From: Actinomadura rifamycini DSM 43936
GTDB taxonomy: Bacteria > Actinomycetota > Actinomycetes > Streptosporangiales > Streptosporangiaceae
Direction of reading: 5' to 3'
Length of the DNA: 64,000 nt
Assembly (NCBI RefSeq): GCF_000425065.1
Contig: NZ_AULB01000013.1
Location: forward strand, 124,001 to 188,000
The notes below the pieces were generated by a model that made no database searches, was not told the origin of the DNA, and worked only from the letters and a program-made list of their open reading frames with translations. Positions 16,541-25,801 of the stretch are shown piece by piece (the first letter of the stretch is position 1; each line of letters starts with the position of its first letter). Both the position numbers and the translations under genes were made by a program.

Positions 16541-17608
16541 GTGAACCCCAACGCCCGCGCGTGGCGCGGCCTCATCGAGGAGTACCGTGACCGGCTCCCG
16601 GTGACGGAGAAGACCCCCGTCGTCACGCTGCTGGAGGGCGGCACGCCGCTCGTCCCGGCCCACCGGCTGTCCCAGCTGACCGGCTGCGAGGTGTACCTGA
16701 AGGTCGAGGGCGCGAACCCGACCGGCTCGTTCAAGGACCGCGGCATGACGGTCGCGATCAGCAAGGCGGCCGAGGAGGGCGCGAAGGCGGTGATCTGCGC
16801 GTCCACCGGCAACACCTCGGCGTCGGCGGCGGCGTACGCGGTGCGGGCCGGGATGACCTGCGCGGTGCTGGTGCCGCAGGGCAAGATCGCGATGGGCAAG
16901 CTGGCGCAGGCGCTGGTGCACGGCGCGCGGCTGCTGCAGGTCGACGGCAACTTCGACGACTGCCTCGAGCTGGCGCAGAAGCTCGCGGTGGACTACCCGG
17001 TCGCGCTGGTCAACAGCGTGAACAAGTACCGGCTGCAGGGGCAGAAGACGGCCGCGTTCGAGATCGTCGACGCGCTCGGCGACGCCCCGGACGTCCACTG
17101 CCTCCCGGTCGGCAACGCCGGCAACATCTCGGCCTACTGGATGGGCTACAAGGAGTACGCGGAGGGCAGTGAGGCGTCGCGGCGGCCGCGGATGCTGGGC
17201 TTCCAGGCGAGCGGCGCGGCGCCGTTCGTCAAGGGCGAGCCGGTGCTGAAGCCGCAGACGATCGCGACCGCGATCCGCATCGGCAACCCGGCGTCGTGGG
17301 ACCTCGCGGTCAACGCGCGGGACGAGTCGGGCGGCGCGATCGACTCGGTCACCGACCGGCAGATCCTCGCCGCGTACCGGCTGCTGGCCCGCGAGGAGGG
17401 CGTGTTCGTCGAGCCGGCGTCCGCGGCGAGCGTCGCGGGACTGCTGCAGGCGAGCGAGCGGGGCGGCGTCGAGCGCGGTGCGAAGGTCGTCTGCACGGTG
17501 ACCGGAAACGGCCTCAAGGACCCCGACTGGGCGATCTCCGGGGCGCCCGCCCCGACGACCGTGAAGGTCGACGCGCACGCCGCCGCCTCCGCGCTGGGCC
17601 TGACCTAG
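16541..17608 (+). CDS. thrC: Threonine synthase
   Basis: A PLP-dependent lyase converting O-phosphohomoserine to threonine. The 355-residue protein is the short actinobacterial type. PLP binds Lys65 in [10 protein letters not shown], and the phosphate-binding loop is [23 protein letters not shown] and the C-terminal TGNGLKDP are also conserved. The GTG at 16541 follows AAGGAGA. The thrB ATG comes immediately after its stop with no gap, so the two are co-translated. Confidence 0.97.
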   Translation: MNPNARAWRGLIEEYRDRLPVTEKTPVVTLLEGGTPLVPAHRLSQLTGCEVYLKVEGANPTGSFKDRGMTVAISKAAEEGAKAVICASTGNTSASAAAYAVRAGMTCAVLVPQGKIAMGKLAQALVHGARLLQVDGNFDDCLELAQKLAVDYPVALVNSVNKYRLQGQKTAAFEIVDALGDAPDVHCLPVGNAGNISAYWMGYKEYAEGSEASRRPRMLGFQASGAAPFVKGEPVLKPQTIATAIRIGNPASWDLAVNARDESGGAIDSVTDRQILAAYRLLAREEGVFVEPASAASVAGLLQASERGGVERGAKVVCTVTGNGLKDPDWAISGAPAPTTVKVDAHAAASALGLT

Positions 17609-18547
17609 ATGGGGCGGCCGCAGGCGCCGGTGACGGTGCGGACGCCCGCGACCAGCGCGAACCTGGGGCCGGGCTTCGACTCGCTGGGCCTGGCGCTGAC
17701 GCTGCACGACGACGTCGAGGTCGCGCCGACCGACGACGCGACGGCCATCGAGGTGGACGGCGAGGGCGCCGAGGTCGCCGACCGGGGCGAGCGGCACCTG
17801 ATCGTCTCGACGCTGCGGGCCGGGTTCGACCGGATCGCCGAACTGGGCGCGTCCGGTCCGGGCCAGCCGAAGGGCTTCCGGCTGCGGTGCCGCAACCGGA
17901 TCCCGCACAGCCGGGGGCTCGGGTCGTCGTCGGCCGCCATCATCGCCGGGCTGGTCGCCGCGCGCGCGCTGCACCCGGACGGTTCCGTGCTGGACGACGA
18001 CGAAGTGCTTCGGCTCGCGACCGAGATCGAGGGGCACCCCGACAACGTCGCGCCGTGCCTCGCGGGCGGGCTGACCGTCGCGTGGACGACACCGGACGGT
18101 CCGCGCCTCGTGCGGCTCGACCCTCGGATCGACCAGGCCGTGGCGTTCGTCCCGGAGCAGCGCCTGGCCACCGAGCGCGCGCGCGGGCTGCTGCCCGAGA
18201 CCGTCCCGCACGCGGACGCGGCCGCGAACGCCGGACGGTCCGCGCTGCTCGTCGCCGCGCTCACCGCGGGCCTCGACGGCGCACTCCTGGACGCCACGGA
18301 GGACCGGCTGCACCAGGATTACCGGGCCCCCGCGATGCCGGAATCCGCGGCGCTCGTGGCGCGGTTGCGCAACGCGGGCGTCCCCGCCGTGATTTCCGGG
18401 GCAGGTCCTACTGTCCTGGCCTTCACAACTGCATCACAAGTTGATTCGATGGGGCTTGAAGTGGGTAATGGGTGGCACGAACACCCGTTGCAGGTCGCGG
18501 TCCGCGGCGCACGCGTCGTGGCCGGTGAACCGCCCGTCCGGCCCTGA
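17609..18547 (+). CDS. thrB: Homoserine kinase
   Basis: A GHMP-family kinase that phosphorylates homoserine for threonine synthase. The 312-residue protein starts the fold with TPATSANLGPGFDSLG, has the ATP-binding loop SRGLGSSSAAIIAG, and a C-terminal glycine motif (VISGAGPTVLAF). It abuts thrC. The final 120 bases are noticeably less GC-rich than the rest. The gene ends the lysA-hom-thrC-thrB block. Confidence 0.95.
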   Translation: MGRPQAPVTVRTPATSANLGPGFDSLGLALTLHDDVEVAPTDDATAIEVDGEGAEVADRGERHLIVSTLRAGFDRIAELGASGPGQPKGFRLRCRNRIPHSRGLGSSSAAIIAGLVAARALHPDGSVLDDDEVLRLATEIEGHPDNVAPCLAGGLTVAWTTPDGPRLVRLDPRIDQAVAFVPEQRLATERARGLLPETVPHADAAANAGRSALLVAALTAGLDGALLDATEDRLHQDYRAPAMPESAALVARLRNAGVPAVISGAGPTVLAFTTASQVDSMGLEVGNGWHEHPLQVAVRGARVVAGEPPVRP

Positions 18548-19002
18548 CCCCCGGCACCGCTGGAGCGCGCCCGCACACCGCTCCCGCCGGTACCGGATCC
18601 GGCGAGATCCACCGAGGTAAAATGCGAAGACATCGACCTCTGGGGAATAGCAGTGCGCCCTGGTGATGTTAGGCTGAATGCCGCACCAGATGCCCCGTTC
18701 GGGGCAGCGTGCTCGTCAGCCGCGCGTCGCCAGATCGGCCCTTCGGCCGTGTCGGTCCCGCGTACTAGGCTTCCCGAGACCGTGACATCCCGATGTCAGG
18801 CATTCCAGCGAAACTTCGGACGTGGCGGGACCCGGGACACGCACGAGCGAACCGTCCCGACCATCATCTGGCTGTGCCCAGACATCGCGGCTCGCGACCC
18901 CATCGTGAGCAGCGGAGCCCGACTCGGCGCCCCCGCCGGGCCGCACTACCGGGTTGACTGGCCGAACGCCGGCCAACACCCGCTCCCTGGGAAGGACCCT
19001 TA
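18548..19002. other. Long leader region upstream of rho
   Basis: These 455 bases between thrB and rho hold no gene I can support. They contain -10-like TAGGCT boxes at about 18669 and 18766, hairpins GCCCC/GGGGC near 18691-18705 and GGCC-TTCGGCC near 18738, and lower GC than the flanking genes. A 116-codon frame from GTG 18653 ends with TAG overlapping the rho GTG; it has no family resemblance. A long leader suits the known autoregulation of rho genes, but that is inference. Confidence 0.5.
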
Positions 19003-21057
19003 GTGAGCGAATCCAGCGAACTCCTGACGGACGCATCCGGCACGACCGCCGTCGAGGCCGGCGCGGAGCCCGCCGCCACCCCCCGGCGCCGCCGGCAGGG
19101 CACCGGCCTGTCGGCCAAGGTGCTTCCTGAGCTGCGGCAGATCGCGTCCGAGCTCGGCATCACCGGCACGACCGGGATGCGCAAGAGCCAGCTCATCGCC
19201 GCCATCCAGGAGAAGCAGGGCGGGGCCCAGGAGCAGGGCTCGGCGGGGAGCGAGCAGGGAGCCGCTGCCCCGGCCAAGACCGAGCGTCCCCGGCGCACCC
19301 GCACCGCCGCCAAGCGCGACGCGTCCGACGACGCGGCCACGGCCACGGCGGCGCCCGAGCAGGCGCCCGCCGACAAGCCCGCCGACCGCGGCGACAAGGC
19401 CGCCGACCAGGCCGAGCAGCCGCAGAAGGCCGCCGACAAGGGCGACAAGGCGGAGAAGGCCGAGCAGCCGCAGAAGGCCGCCGACAAGCCCGAGCGCGGC
19501 GACAAGGGGGAGCGCGGCGGCCGGCAGAACGGGCGCGCGGCGTCCGCCGGCAGGTCCGACCGCGCCGAGCGGCAGGGCCGCGACGAGCGGCAGAGCCGCG
19601 ACGGCGACGACGACACCCAGGGCGGACGCGAGCGCGGCGAGGGCCGCGACGGCCAGCGCGACCGCGGTGAGAACCGCGAGGGCGGCGGCCGCCAGCGGCA
19701 GCGCGGCCGCGACCGCGACCGCGACGGCCAGGGCGGCCGGCAGCGCGGCGAGGGCCGCGACCGCGACGGCGGCCGCGACCGCGACGGCGGGCGCGACGGC
19801 CAGGGCGGCGGCCGGCACGACGACGACGACGGCGGCGGCCGCGGCCGGCGCGGGCGCCGGTTCCGCGAGCGCAACCGCGGCCGCGGCCGCGAGCGCTACG
19901 AGGAGCCGGTGATCAGCGAGGACGACGTCCTCATCCCGGTCGCGGGCATCCTCGACATCCTGGACAACTACGCGTTCGTCCGGACGACCGGCTACCTGCC
20001 GGGGCCGAACGACGTGTACGTCTCGCTGTCGCAGGTCCGCAAGAACGGGCTGCGCAAGGGCGACGTCATCACCGGCGCCGTCCGGCAGGCCCGCGAGGGC
20101 GAGCGGCGCGAGAAGTTCAACGCGCTCGTCCGGCTCGACACCGTCAACGGCATGGAGCCGGAGCAGTCGAAGGGCCGCGTCGACTTCTCCAAGCTGACCC
20201 CGCTGTACCCGCAGGAGCGGCTGCGCCTCGAGTCCGACCCGGGCGTCCTGACGACCCGGATCATCGACCTCGTGTCGCCGATCGGCAAGGGGCAGCGCGG
20301 CCTGATCGTGTCGCCGCCGAAGGCCGGCAAGACGATGGTGCTCCAGGCGATCGCCAACGCGATCACCAAGAACAACCCGGAGTGCCACCTGATGGTCGTC
20401 CTGGTGGACGAGCGTCCGGAAGAGGTCACCGACATGCAGCGGACGGTGAAGGGCGAGGTCATCCACTCGACCTTCGACCGTCCCGCCGAGGACCACACCA
20501 CGGTCGCCGAACTGGCCATCGAGCGCGCCAAGCGGCTCGTCGAGCTCGGCCACGACGTCGTCGTCCTGCTCGACTCGATCACCCGCCTCGGCCGCGCCTA
20601 CAACCTGGCGGCCCCGGCCTCCGGGCGGATCCTGTCCGGTGGTGTCGACTCGACCGCGCTGTACCCGCCGAAGCGCTTCTTCGGCGCCGCGCGCAACATC
20701 GAGAACGGCGGCTCCCTGACGATCCTCGCCACCGCCCTGGTCGAGACCGGGTCGCGGATGGACGAGGTCATCTTCGAGGAGTTCAAGGGCACCGGCAACA
20801 TGGAGCTCAAGCTCAACCGGCAGCTCGCGGACAAGCGGATCTTCCCCGCGGTGGACGTCGACCAGTCCAGCACCCGCAAGGAGGAGATCCTCATGGCCCC
20901 CGAGGAGCTGCGGGTCGTCTGGCAGCTCCGCCGGGTGCTGCACGCGCTCGACACCCAGCAGGCGCTGGAACTCCTCATCGAGAAGATGAAGGAGACCAAG
21001 TCGAACGCCGAGTTCCTCCTGCAGGTGCAGAAGACCACGGTGTCCGACGACCGCTGA
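19003..21057 (+). CDS. rho: Transcription termination factor Rho
   Basis: The hexameric RNA-dependent ATPase that ends transcription. At 684 residues it is about 260 longer than E. coli Rho. Order: Rho_N helical domain (KVLPELRQIASELGITGTTG), a roughly 220-residue low-complexity insert rich in Arg, Asp, Gly, Lys and Glu (about residues 75-300), the RNA-binding cold-shock fold (VAGILDILDNYAFVRTTGYL), and the RecA-like motor with Walker A PPKAGKT near residue 440 and the LLDSITRLGRAYN segment. Such inserts are known in high-GC actinobacteria. GTG 19003 follows GGAAGGA. Confidence 0.97.
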   Translation: MSESSELLTDASGTTAVEAGAEPAATPRRRRQGTGLSAKVLPELRQIASELGITGTTGMRKSQLIAAIQEKQGGAQEQGSAGSEQGAAAPAKTERPRRTRTAAKRDASDDAATATAAPEQAPADKPADRGDKAADQAEQPQKAADKGDKAEKAEQPQKAADKPERGDKGERGGRQNGRAASAGRSDRAERQGRDERQSRDGDDDTQGGRERGEGRDGQRDRGENREGGGRQRQRGRDRDRDGQGGRQRGEGRDRDGGRDRDGGRDGQGGGRHDDDDGGGRGRRGRRFRERNRGRGRERYEEPVISEDDVLIPVAGILDILDNYAFVRTTGYLPGPNDVYVSLSQVRKNGLRKGDVITGAVRQAREGERREKFNALVRLDTVNGMEPEQSKGRVDFSKLTPLYPQERLRLESDPGVLTTRIIDLVSPIGKGQRGLIVSPPKAGKTMVLQAIANAITKNNPECHLMVVLVDERPEEVTDMQRTVKGEVIHSTFDRPAEDHTTVAELAIERAKRLVELGHDVVVLLDSITRLGRAYNLAAPASGRILSGGVDSTALYPPKRFFGAARNIENGGSLTILATALVETGSRMDEVIFEEFKGTGNMELKLNRQLADKRIFPAVDVDQSSTRKEEILMAPEELRVVWQLRRVLHALDTQQALELLIEKMKETKSNAEFLLQVQKTTVSDDR

Positions 21058-21067
21058 CGCGTCGCAC

Positions 21068-21102
21068 GTCGCCCCCGTCCGGCTCGTCCGGGCGGGGGCG
21101 AC
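21068..21102 (+). terminator. Terminator-like hairpin after rho
   Basis: Arms GTCGCCCCCG and CGGGGGCGAC with a 15-base loop that can pair internally, placed 11 bases after the rho stop. No U-tract follows. Confidence 0.6.
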
Positions 21103-21223
21103 GCGCGTCCGGGCCCCCATGGTGGGGTTTTCCCCACCCCTGAACTACAGGTGGACGTCATGGCGGCCCGACCCCCCGTCGAGCACTCTTGAACCGTACG
21201 GAGAGCGAACCGCGGAGGGTGAC

Positions 21224-22558
21224 ATGGGCGGGTTGAGCACGGTGCCGGGCGGCGGCGCCGCAAGGCCGGGACGGTCGGTGGTGCGCGCGTCCTGGCGGCC
21301 GCTGGACATGGCGCGTTCGTCCATCACGTGGCGGGCCGCGGCCTACCAGCTCGTCGGCCTCGCGTTCGGCGTCGCCTGGTTCATGGTGCTGGTGACCGGC
21401 GTCGCGCTGTCCGCGGGCCTCCTGATCATCTGGGTCGGGGCGCCGCTGGCGGCCCTGCTCCTCCTCCTGTGGCGCGCCGGCGCGGTCTTCGAGCGGGCGC
21501 TGATGAAGGGCGCCTACGGCGTCACGATCCCGAGCCCGTACCGGCCGATGCCCGAGGGCAACCTGTTCCGGAAGCTGAAGTCCATGGCGGGCGACCCCGC
21601 CACCTGGAAGGACTTCGCGTACTTCGCGCTCCTCTTCCCCGTCACGCTCATCGAGTTCACCGTCTCGGTGATGCTCTGGACGGCGACCGGGGTGCTCCTC
21701 GCCGCGCCGGTGGTCGTCCTCCTCGGCGAGGACATGCGCATCCAGATCGGCGACCTCGTCTACTTCCCGCAGAACCTCTTCGAAGCGCTGCCCGCCTTCG
21801 CCGCCGGCTGCGCCCTGCTCGTCCTGGCCATGTACGTGACGCGGGCGATGGGCATCGGGCACGCCCTGTACGCGGTGTTCCTCCTCGGCCCGAACGCGTC
21901 CCAGACGGAGGCCCGCCGGCAGCAGGCCCGCGCCGACCGCCTCCAGGCCAGCCGCGCCCGCGGCGTGGACGCCGCCGAGGCCGAGCGCCGCCGCATCGAA
22001 CGCGACCTGCACGACGGCGCCCAGCAGCGCCTGCTGGCCGTCGCGATGGACATCGGCCGCGCCCGCTCCAAGCTCGAGGACGACCCCGAGGGCGCCCGCG
22101 CCCTGATCGAGCAGGCCCACACGGGCACCAAGGAGGCCATCTCCGAACTGCGCGACCTGGCCCGCGGCATCTACCCCGCCATCCTCACCGACCGCGGCCT
22201 CGACCCCGCCCTGTCGGGCCTCGCCGCCCGCGCCCCCGTCCCCGTCGAGGTCGACGTCGACCTCCCGGAGCGTCCCCCGGCCGCGGTCGAGAGCATCGCG
22301 TACTTCATCGTCGCCGAGTCCCTCGCGAACATCGCGAAGTACGCCCGCGCCACGCGCGCGTCCGTCCGGGTGGCGCGCGAGGACGCCTGGGTCGTCGTCG
22401 AGGTCATCGACAACGGCGTCGGCGGTGCCGTCGCCGCCCCCGACGGCGGCCTCGCCGGCCTCGCCGACCGGGCCGCCACCATCGACGGCATGCTGATCGT
22501 CGACAGCCCGCCCGGCGGCCCCACGATCATCCGTGCCGACCTCCCCTGCACCTGGTAA
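21224..22558 (+). CDS. Membrane sensor histidine kinase (NarL-type)
   Basis: A 444-residue kinase. The N-terminal half has several membrane segments (about residues 40-95, 130-170 and 190-230) of the sensor-domain type found in actinobacteria. The HisKA_3 dimerisation motif ERRRIERDLHDGAQQRL carries His263. The ATPase domain has the N-box in AESLANIAKYA, a G1 box VIDNGVGG and LAGLADRAATIDG. ATG 21224 follows GGAGGGTGAC at a good distance. The expected LuxR-type partner is not adjacent but is encoded at 24989, beyond three minus-strand genes. Confidence 0.9.
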   Translation: MGGLSTVPGGGAARPGRSVVRASWRPLDMARSSITWRAAAYQLVGLAFGVAWFMVLVTGVALSAGLLIIWVGAPLAALLLLLWRAGAVFERALMKGAYGVTIPSPYRPMPEGNLFRKLKSMAGDPATWKDFAYFALLFPVTLIEFTVSVMLWTATGVLLAAPVVVLLGEDMRIQIGDLVYFPQNLFEALPAFAAGCALLVLAMYVTRAMGIGHALYAVFLLGPNASQTEARRQQARADRLQASRARGVDAAEAERRRIERDLHDGAQQRLLAVAMDIGRARSKLEDDPEGARALIEQAHTGTKEAISELRDLARGIYPAILTDRGLDPALSGLAARAPVPVEVDVDLPERPPAAVESIAYFIVAESLANIAKYARATRASVRVAREDAWVVVEVIDNGVGGAVAAPDGGLAGLADRAATIDGMLIVDSPPGGPTIIRADLPCTW

Positions 22559-22732
22559 CCGCCCCCACCGACACCCCCGCCCACCCGCCCCGCCCGCAAC
22601 CCGCGGCCGGGGCGCTTCCCACCCGTCGGCAGGTCGTGGGCCGGGATGTCTTCCGACGGCAGGCCGCAACCGGGGTGCCCCTCGACGGCAGGTGGTGGGG
22701 CTGGGGATGCGGGTGGTTTGGGGTGGTGTTGG

Positions 22733-23404
22733 TCAGGGGGTTGTGGGTTGGGGGGTGCGGAGGGCGGTCAGGGGGGTGGCGAACATGGTGGTCTTGATCG
22801 CGGCCAGGGTGGTGCGGTCCTTGCCGGCCAGGGGGCGGACGCGGGCGTCGGCGGTGGAGGTGAGCCGGTCGAGGTCGGCGATGTCGTCGATCAGGCCCAG
22901 GTCGCGGGCCTGCGGGGCGCCGAAGCGGTGCCCGGTGGTCATGGACGCGATGGCGGCGGCCGGGGTGAGCTTGGCCTGGATGAGGGCGGCCATGCCGGGG
23001 GTGAAGGGGATGTGGATGTCGACCTCGGGCAGGCAGAGGTAGCCGCGGTCGGCGCGCATCACGCGGTAGTCGTGGGCGAGGGCGAGCATCGTCCCGGCGC
23101 CGAAGGCGTGGCCGTTGACCGCCGCGATCGTGGGGACGGGCAGCGCCAGCACCCGGGCGAGGAGGTCCTGCACCCGCTCGACGTAGGGGATCAGTTCCTC
23201 GGGGTGGTCCCCGAGCCAGTCGAGGTCCAGGCCGTTGGAGAAGAACTTGCCGCGGCCGGTGGTGACGAGCGCGGCGGGGCCGGGGTGGTCGACCACGGTG
23301 TCGAGGTGTTCGTGGACGGTGGTGATCCAGTCCGGGGAGAAGCGGTTCTCGTCCTGGCCCAGGTCGAGAACGAACACCGGGCCGTCGTTGCGCAGTTCGG
23401 GCAT
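22733..23404 (-). CDS. Enoyl-CoA hydratase/isomerase family protein
   Basis: A short crotonase-fold protein of 223 residues. The first oxyanion-hole segment is GKFFSNGLDLDWL and the second NGHAFGAGTMLALAHDYRVM. FSNGLDL and the short length resemble delta3-enoyl-CoA isomerases more than hydratases. It would act on fatty acyl-CoA intermediates. The ATG is two bases after the stop of the TetR gene with AAGGA upstream, so the two form an operon under the operator at 24053. Confidence 0.8.
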   Translation of the reverse strand: MPELRNDGPVFVLDLGQDENRFSPDWITTVHEHLDTVVDHPGPAALVTTGRGKFFSNGLDLDWLGDHPEELIPYVERVQDLLARVLALPVPTIAAVNGHAFGAGTMLALAHDYRVMRADRGYLCLPEVDIHIPFTPGMAALIQAKLTPAAAIASMTTGHRFGAPQARDLGLIDDIADLDRLTSTADARVRPLAGKDRTTLAAIKTTMFATPLTALRTPQPTTP

Positions 23405-23406
23405 GG

Positions 23407-24045
23407 TCAATCCTTGGTCGGAGCGGAAGGCCGGGACGGTGGCGGGATGGTCAGGACGGCGCGGACGGCGGCCTCCAGCCGCTGCCGGGCGTCGGTGTCG
23501 ACGGGCGTGCGGGCGGACGCCGGGGCGGTGAGGGCGCGCCGGAACGCGGCGGTGGGCAGGTCGACGACGCACAGGGTGATGACCGCGACGGCCGCCGCGT
23601 CGGCCCGGCCCCACATGTCGCGGGACAGCCGGGTCAGCAGGTCCAGCAGCCGGCGGTCGAGGGCGAGCAGGTCGGCGGTCAGGCGTTCGGGCAGGTCGGG
23701 GCCCAGCAGTTGTTCGCGGCGGACACCCATCAGCATGCGGGCGGCGGCGGGACGGCGCTGGGCGAACGCCGCCGGTGCGTCGGCCGCCGCCACCACCGCG
23801 TCGACCGCCGACGCGGACTCGCGGACCGCGGTGGTCTGCCGGTCCAGGAAGGCGTCGGCGGCCCGCAGCCACACCCGTCCCAGCAGGACGGGCAGGGAGC
23901 CGAACGCGTGGTAGATCGCCCCGTTCGACACGCCGGTCGCGGCGGCCAGGCCGCGGACGGTGACGCCGTCCGGCCCCGAGTCGGCCACCAGCCGTTCGGC
24001 GGCGTCCATGATCAGCTCGGGGTCGTACCTGCGGGGGCGTGCCAT
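23407..24045 (-). CDS. TetR family transcriptional regulator
   Basis: A 212-residue regulator with an N-terminal helix-turn-helix (VTVRGLAAATGVSNGAIYHA, then FGSLPVLLGRVW) and an alanine-rich helical ligand domain. It probably represses its own operon with the downstream isomerase through the perfect operator 8 bases upstream of its start. By analogy with other TetR/fatty-acid gene pairs, an acyl-CoA ligand is plausible but unproven. Confidence 0.88.
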   Translation of the reverse strand: MARPRRYDPELIMDAAERLVADSGPDGVTVRGLAAATGVSNGAIYHAFGSLPVLLGRVWLRAADAFLDRQTTAVRESASAVDAVVAAADAPAAFAQRRPAAARMLMGVRREQLLGPDLPERLTADLLALDRRLLDLLTRLSRDMWGRADAAAVAVITLCVVDLPTAAFRRALTAPASARTPVDTDARQRLEAAVRAVLTIPPPSRPSAPTKD

Positions 24046-24052
24046 GACCGCG

Positions 24053-24080
24053 AGAGTAACAGAGCGCCTGCTCTGTTACT
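24053..24080. promoter_or_regulatory. TetR operator (perfect inverted repeat)
   Basis: Twelve-base arms (left arm GAGTAACAGAGC) around a GCCT spacer form a perfect inverted repeat immediately upstream of the TetR start at 24045. It is AT-richer than its surroundings and almost certainly the autoregulatory site. Confidence 0.8.
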
Positions 24081-24094
24081 CCGCCCCCTGCCGG

Positions 24095-24919
24095 TTACGC
24101 CGGTTCGGGCCAGTGGACGGTGCCGTGGACCGGGACGACGGCGTCGATGCGGCAGCCCATGGCCTCGATCGCGGGGAGCAGCGCGCCGCGTACCTGCGCG
24201 TCCGCGGCGGGTGGGTAGGCGACCCGGATCTGGTGGCCGTAGGCCGTCTCGTAGGTCAGCTTCCACCGGCCGTCGGCGGTGGCGAAGTGGTCCTGCCGGG
24301 CGCCGCCGTTGGCGAAGCCGCCGCGGGCGCGGGTCGGTGCCAGGCTCCGGCGCAGGATGCGGAGGCGCTCCTCGTAGGGCGGTGCGCCGTCCGCCTCGGC
24401 CAAGCGCAGATAGACGTGGACGTCACTGCGGCGGGGATCGAACCAGGGGCCGTCGACGTCCGCGCCGCGGTCCCGCATGCTCGCGGTCCGGCGTTCGATG
24501 AGCGCGGTGAGCACGGCGGCGACGCCGCCGTCCGGGTACTCGAAGTCGTCGTCGCGCGTCCAGTACACGGTCTTCCAGTGCCGGGGAGAGCCGGCGGGGT
24601 CGGTGAGCCAGGCGAGTGTCCCGCCGACCGAGTCCGAGCCCCAGGCGACGAGCCCTCCGGGCTCGGGGTGGACGGGGTGGGGGCAGTGGCCGAGCATGAG
24701 CCGCAGGTCTTCGAGCCGGCCGGGATTCTCCTCGATCGCTTTCTCGGGGGACCAGAGGGAGAACTCGTCGCAGAACGTACCGGGCCCGTACCGCCGGACG
24801 ATCGCGGTGAACTCGGGCGGGAGGGCCAGCCCGAGCGCCTCCTCCGCCCGCGTCCAGTCGGTCTCCGCCGGAGAAGGGGGAGGCGGGACGAGCGCGAGCA
24901 GCCTTTCGAGCTCCGTCAT
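24095..24919 (-). CDS. SMI1/KNR4 (SUKH) domain protein
   Basis: A 274-residue protein with an N-terminal SUKH-type domain: a tryptophan and acidic pair in DWTRAEEALGLALPPEF, then YGPGTF and LWSPEKAIEEN. The C-terminal 130 residues form a separate region without a recognised family (FDPRRSDVHVYLRLAEAD). SUKH proteins are often immunity proteins against contact-dependent or polymorphic toxins, but many have housekeeping roles. No toxin gene is visible here. It is divergent from the LuxR regulator at 24989, with 69 bases between. Confidence 0.72.
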   Translation of the reverse strand: MTELERLLALVPPPPSPAETDWTRAEEALGLALPPEFTAIVRRYGPGTFCDEFSLWSPEKAIEENPGRLEDLRLMLGHCPHPVHPEPGGLVAWGSDSVGGTLAWLTDPAGSPRHWKTVYWTRDDDFEYPDGGVAAVLTALIERRTASMRDRGADVDGPWFDPRRSDVHVYLRLAEADGAPPYEERLRILRRSLAPTRARGGFANGGARQDHFATADGRWKLTYETAYGHQIRVAYPPAADAQVRGALLPAIEAMGCRIDAVVPVHGTVHWPEPA

Positions 24920-24988
24920 GGGCGCCGACTCTAACCGCGGCCCGCCCGGGACGTCCCGAACGGGTGGAGGTCCCCGGATAATGGACGG

Positions 24989-25642
24989 ATGCGGGTTGTG
25001 ATCGCCGAGGATTCGGTGCTGTTGCGCGAGGGGCTCGTCCGGCTGCTCGACGACGCCGGGATCGGGACCGTCGCGACGGTGGGGGACGGGCCCGGGCTGC
25101 TCGGGATCGTCGAGGAGCACAAGCCCGACCTCGCGATCGTGGACGTGCGGATGCCGCCGTCGTTCACGGACGAGGGGCTGCGCGCGGCGCTCGCGGTGCG
25201 CGAGCGGCGGCCGGAGACGCCGATCCTGGTGCTGTCGCAGTACGTGGAGGAGCGGTACGCGACCGACCTGATCGGCGGCGGCGCGGAGGGCGTGGGCTAC
25301 CTGCTGAAGGAGCGGGTCGCGGACGTCGCCGAGTTCATCGACGCGGTGCGGCGGATCGCCGCGGGCGGCACCGTCATCGACCCCGAGGTGATCGGCCAGC
25401 TGCTGGGGCGGCGGCGGGACGGGGACCCGCTGGAGGCGCTCACGCCGCGGGAGCGCGAGGTGCTCGGGCTGATGGCGCAGGGACGGGCGAACGGTGCGAT
25501 CGCCGCGGACCTGGTCGTCACCGAAGGGGCCGTGGAGAAGCACATCTCCAACATCTTCGCGAAGCTGCGGCTGCAGCCCGCGCAGGGCGAGCACCGGCGG
25601 GTCATGGCCGTCCTCACCTACCTGGGCCGCGCCGGCGGCTGA
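24989..25642 (+). CDS. LuxR/NarL family response regulator
   Basis: A 217-residue two-component regulator: receiver domain (VVIAEDSVLLREGL, phospho-Asp in AIVDVRMPP, LSQYVEERYA, LLKERV) and a C-terminal LuxR helix-turn-helix (LTPREREVLGLMAQGRANGA, then GAVEKHISNIFAKL). The ATG at 24989 is 7 bases after GATAAT, an excellent -10 box, so the mRNA is probably leaderless. It is the likely partner of the kinase at 21224, since that kinase class normally pairs with this regulator class. Confidence 0.9.
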   Translation: MRVVIAEDSVLLREGLVRLLDDAGIGTVATVGDGPGLLGIVEEHKPDLAIVDVRMPPSFTDEGLRAALAVRERRPETPILVLSQYVEERYATDLIGGGAEGVGYLLKERVADVAEFIDAVRRIAAGGTVIDPEVIGQLLGRRRDGDPLEALTPREREVLGLMAQGRANGAIAADLVVTEGAVEKHISNIFAKLRLQPAQGEHRRVMAVLTYLGRAGG

Positions 25643-25654
25643 AGGGGACGCGGG

Positions 25655-25680
25655 GGAATGCCCGGTGACCTCGGCACGTT
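25655..25680 (+). promoter_or_regulatory. SigR-type (disulfide stress) promoter of rpmE
   Basis: GGAAT at 25655-25659 and GTT at 25678-25680 are separated by exactly 18 bases, matching the consensus GGAAT-N18/19-GTT of the actinobacterial thiol-stress sigma factor SigR. rpmE is a known SigR target in Streptomyces coelicolor (established knowledge). The leader to the rpmE start would be about 115 bases. Confidence 0.65.
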
Positions 25681-25801
25681 CTGGTATCTGGCACACTTGG
25701 AGTGCAACCGCTGCGGTACCGGTTCACGCCTCCCACACCTTCCATGGTTCGGCCATGCGTGTCGGGGGCGCCCGGCGACCGCCCCAGGCGAGGAGAAACC
25801 C

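Noticed and set aside
15020-18313. A 1097-codon minus-strand frame opposite hom, thrC and thrB
   Set aside because: It is Arg/Asp/Val-rich low-complexity translation in the shadow of three well-defined genes.
18653-19003. A 116-codon frame ending on the rho start
   Set aside because: No family resemblance, no ribosome site, and composition of leader DNA; kept only as a possible upstream frame in the rho finding.
19640-19900. Short GC-rich repeats inside rho, considered as a repeat array
   Set aside because: They are in-frame codon repeats of the Arg/Asp/Gly insert, irregular in spacing, and not CRISPR; no CRISPR array is present in the window.
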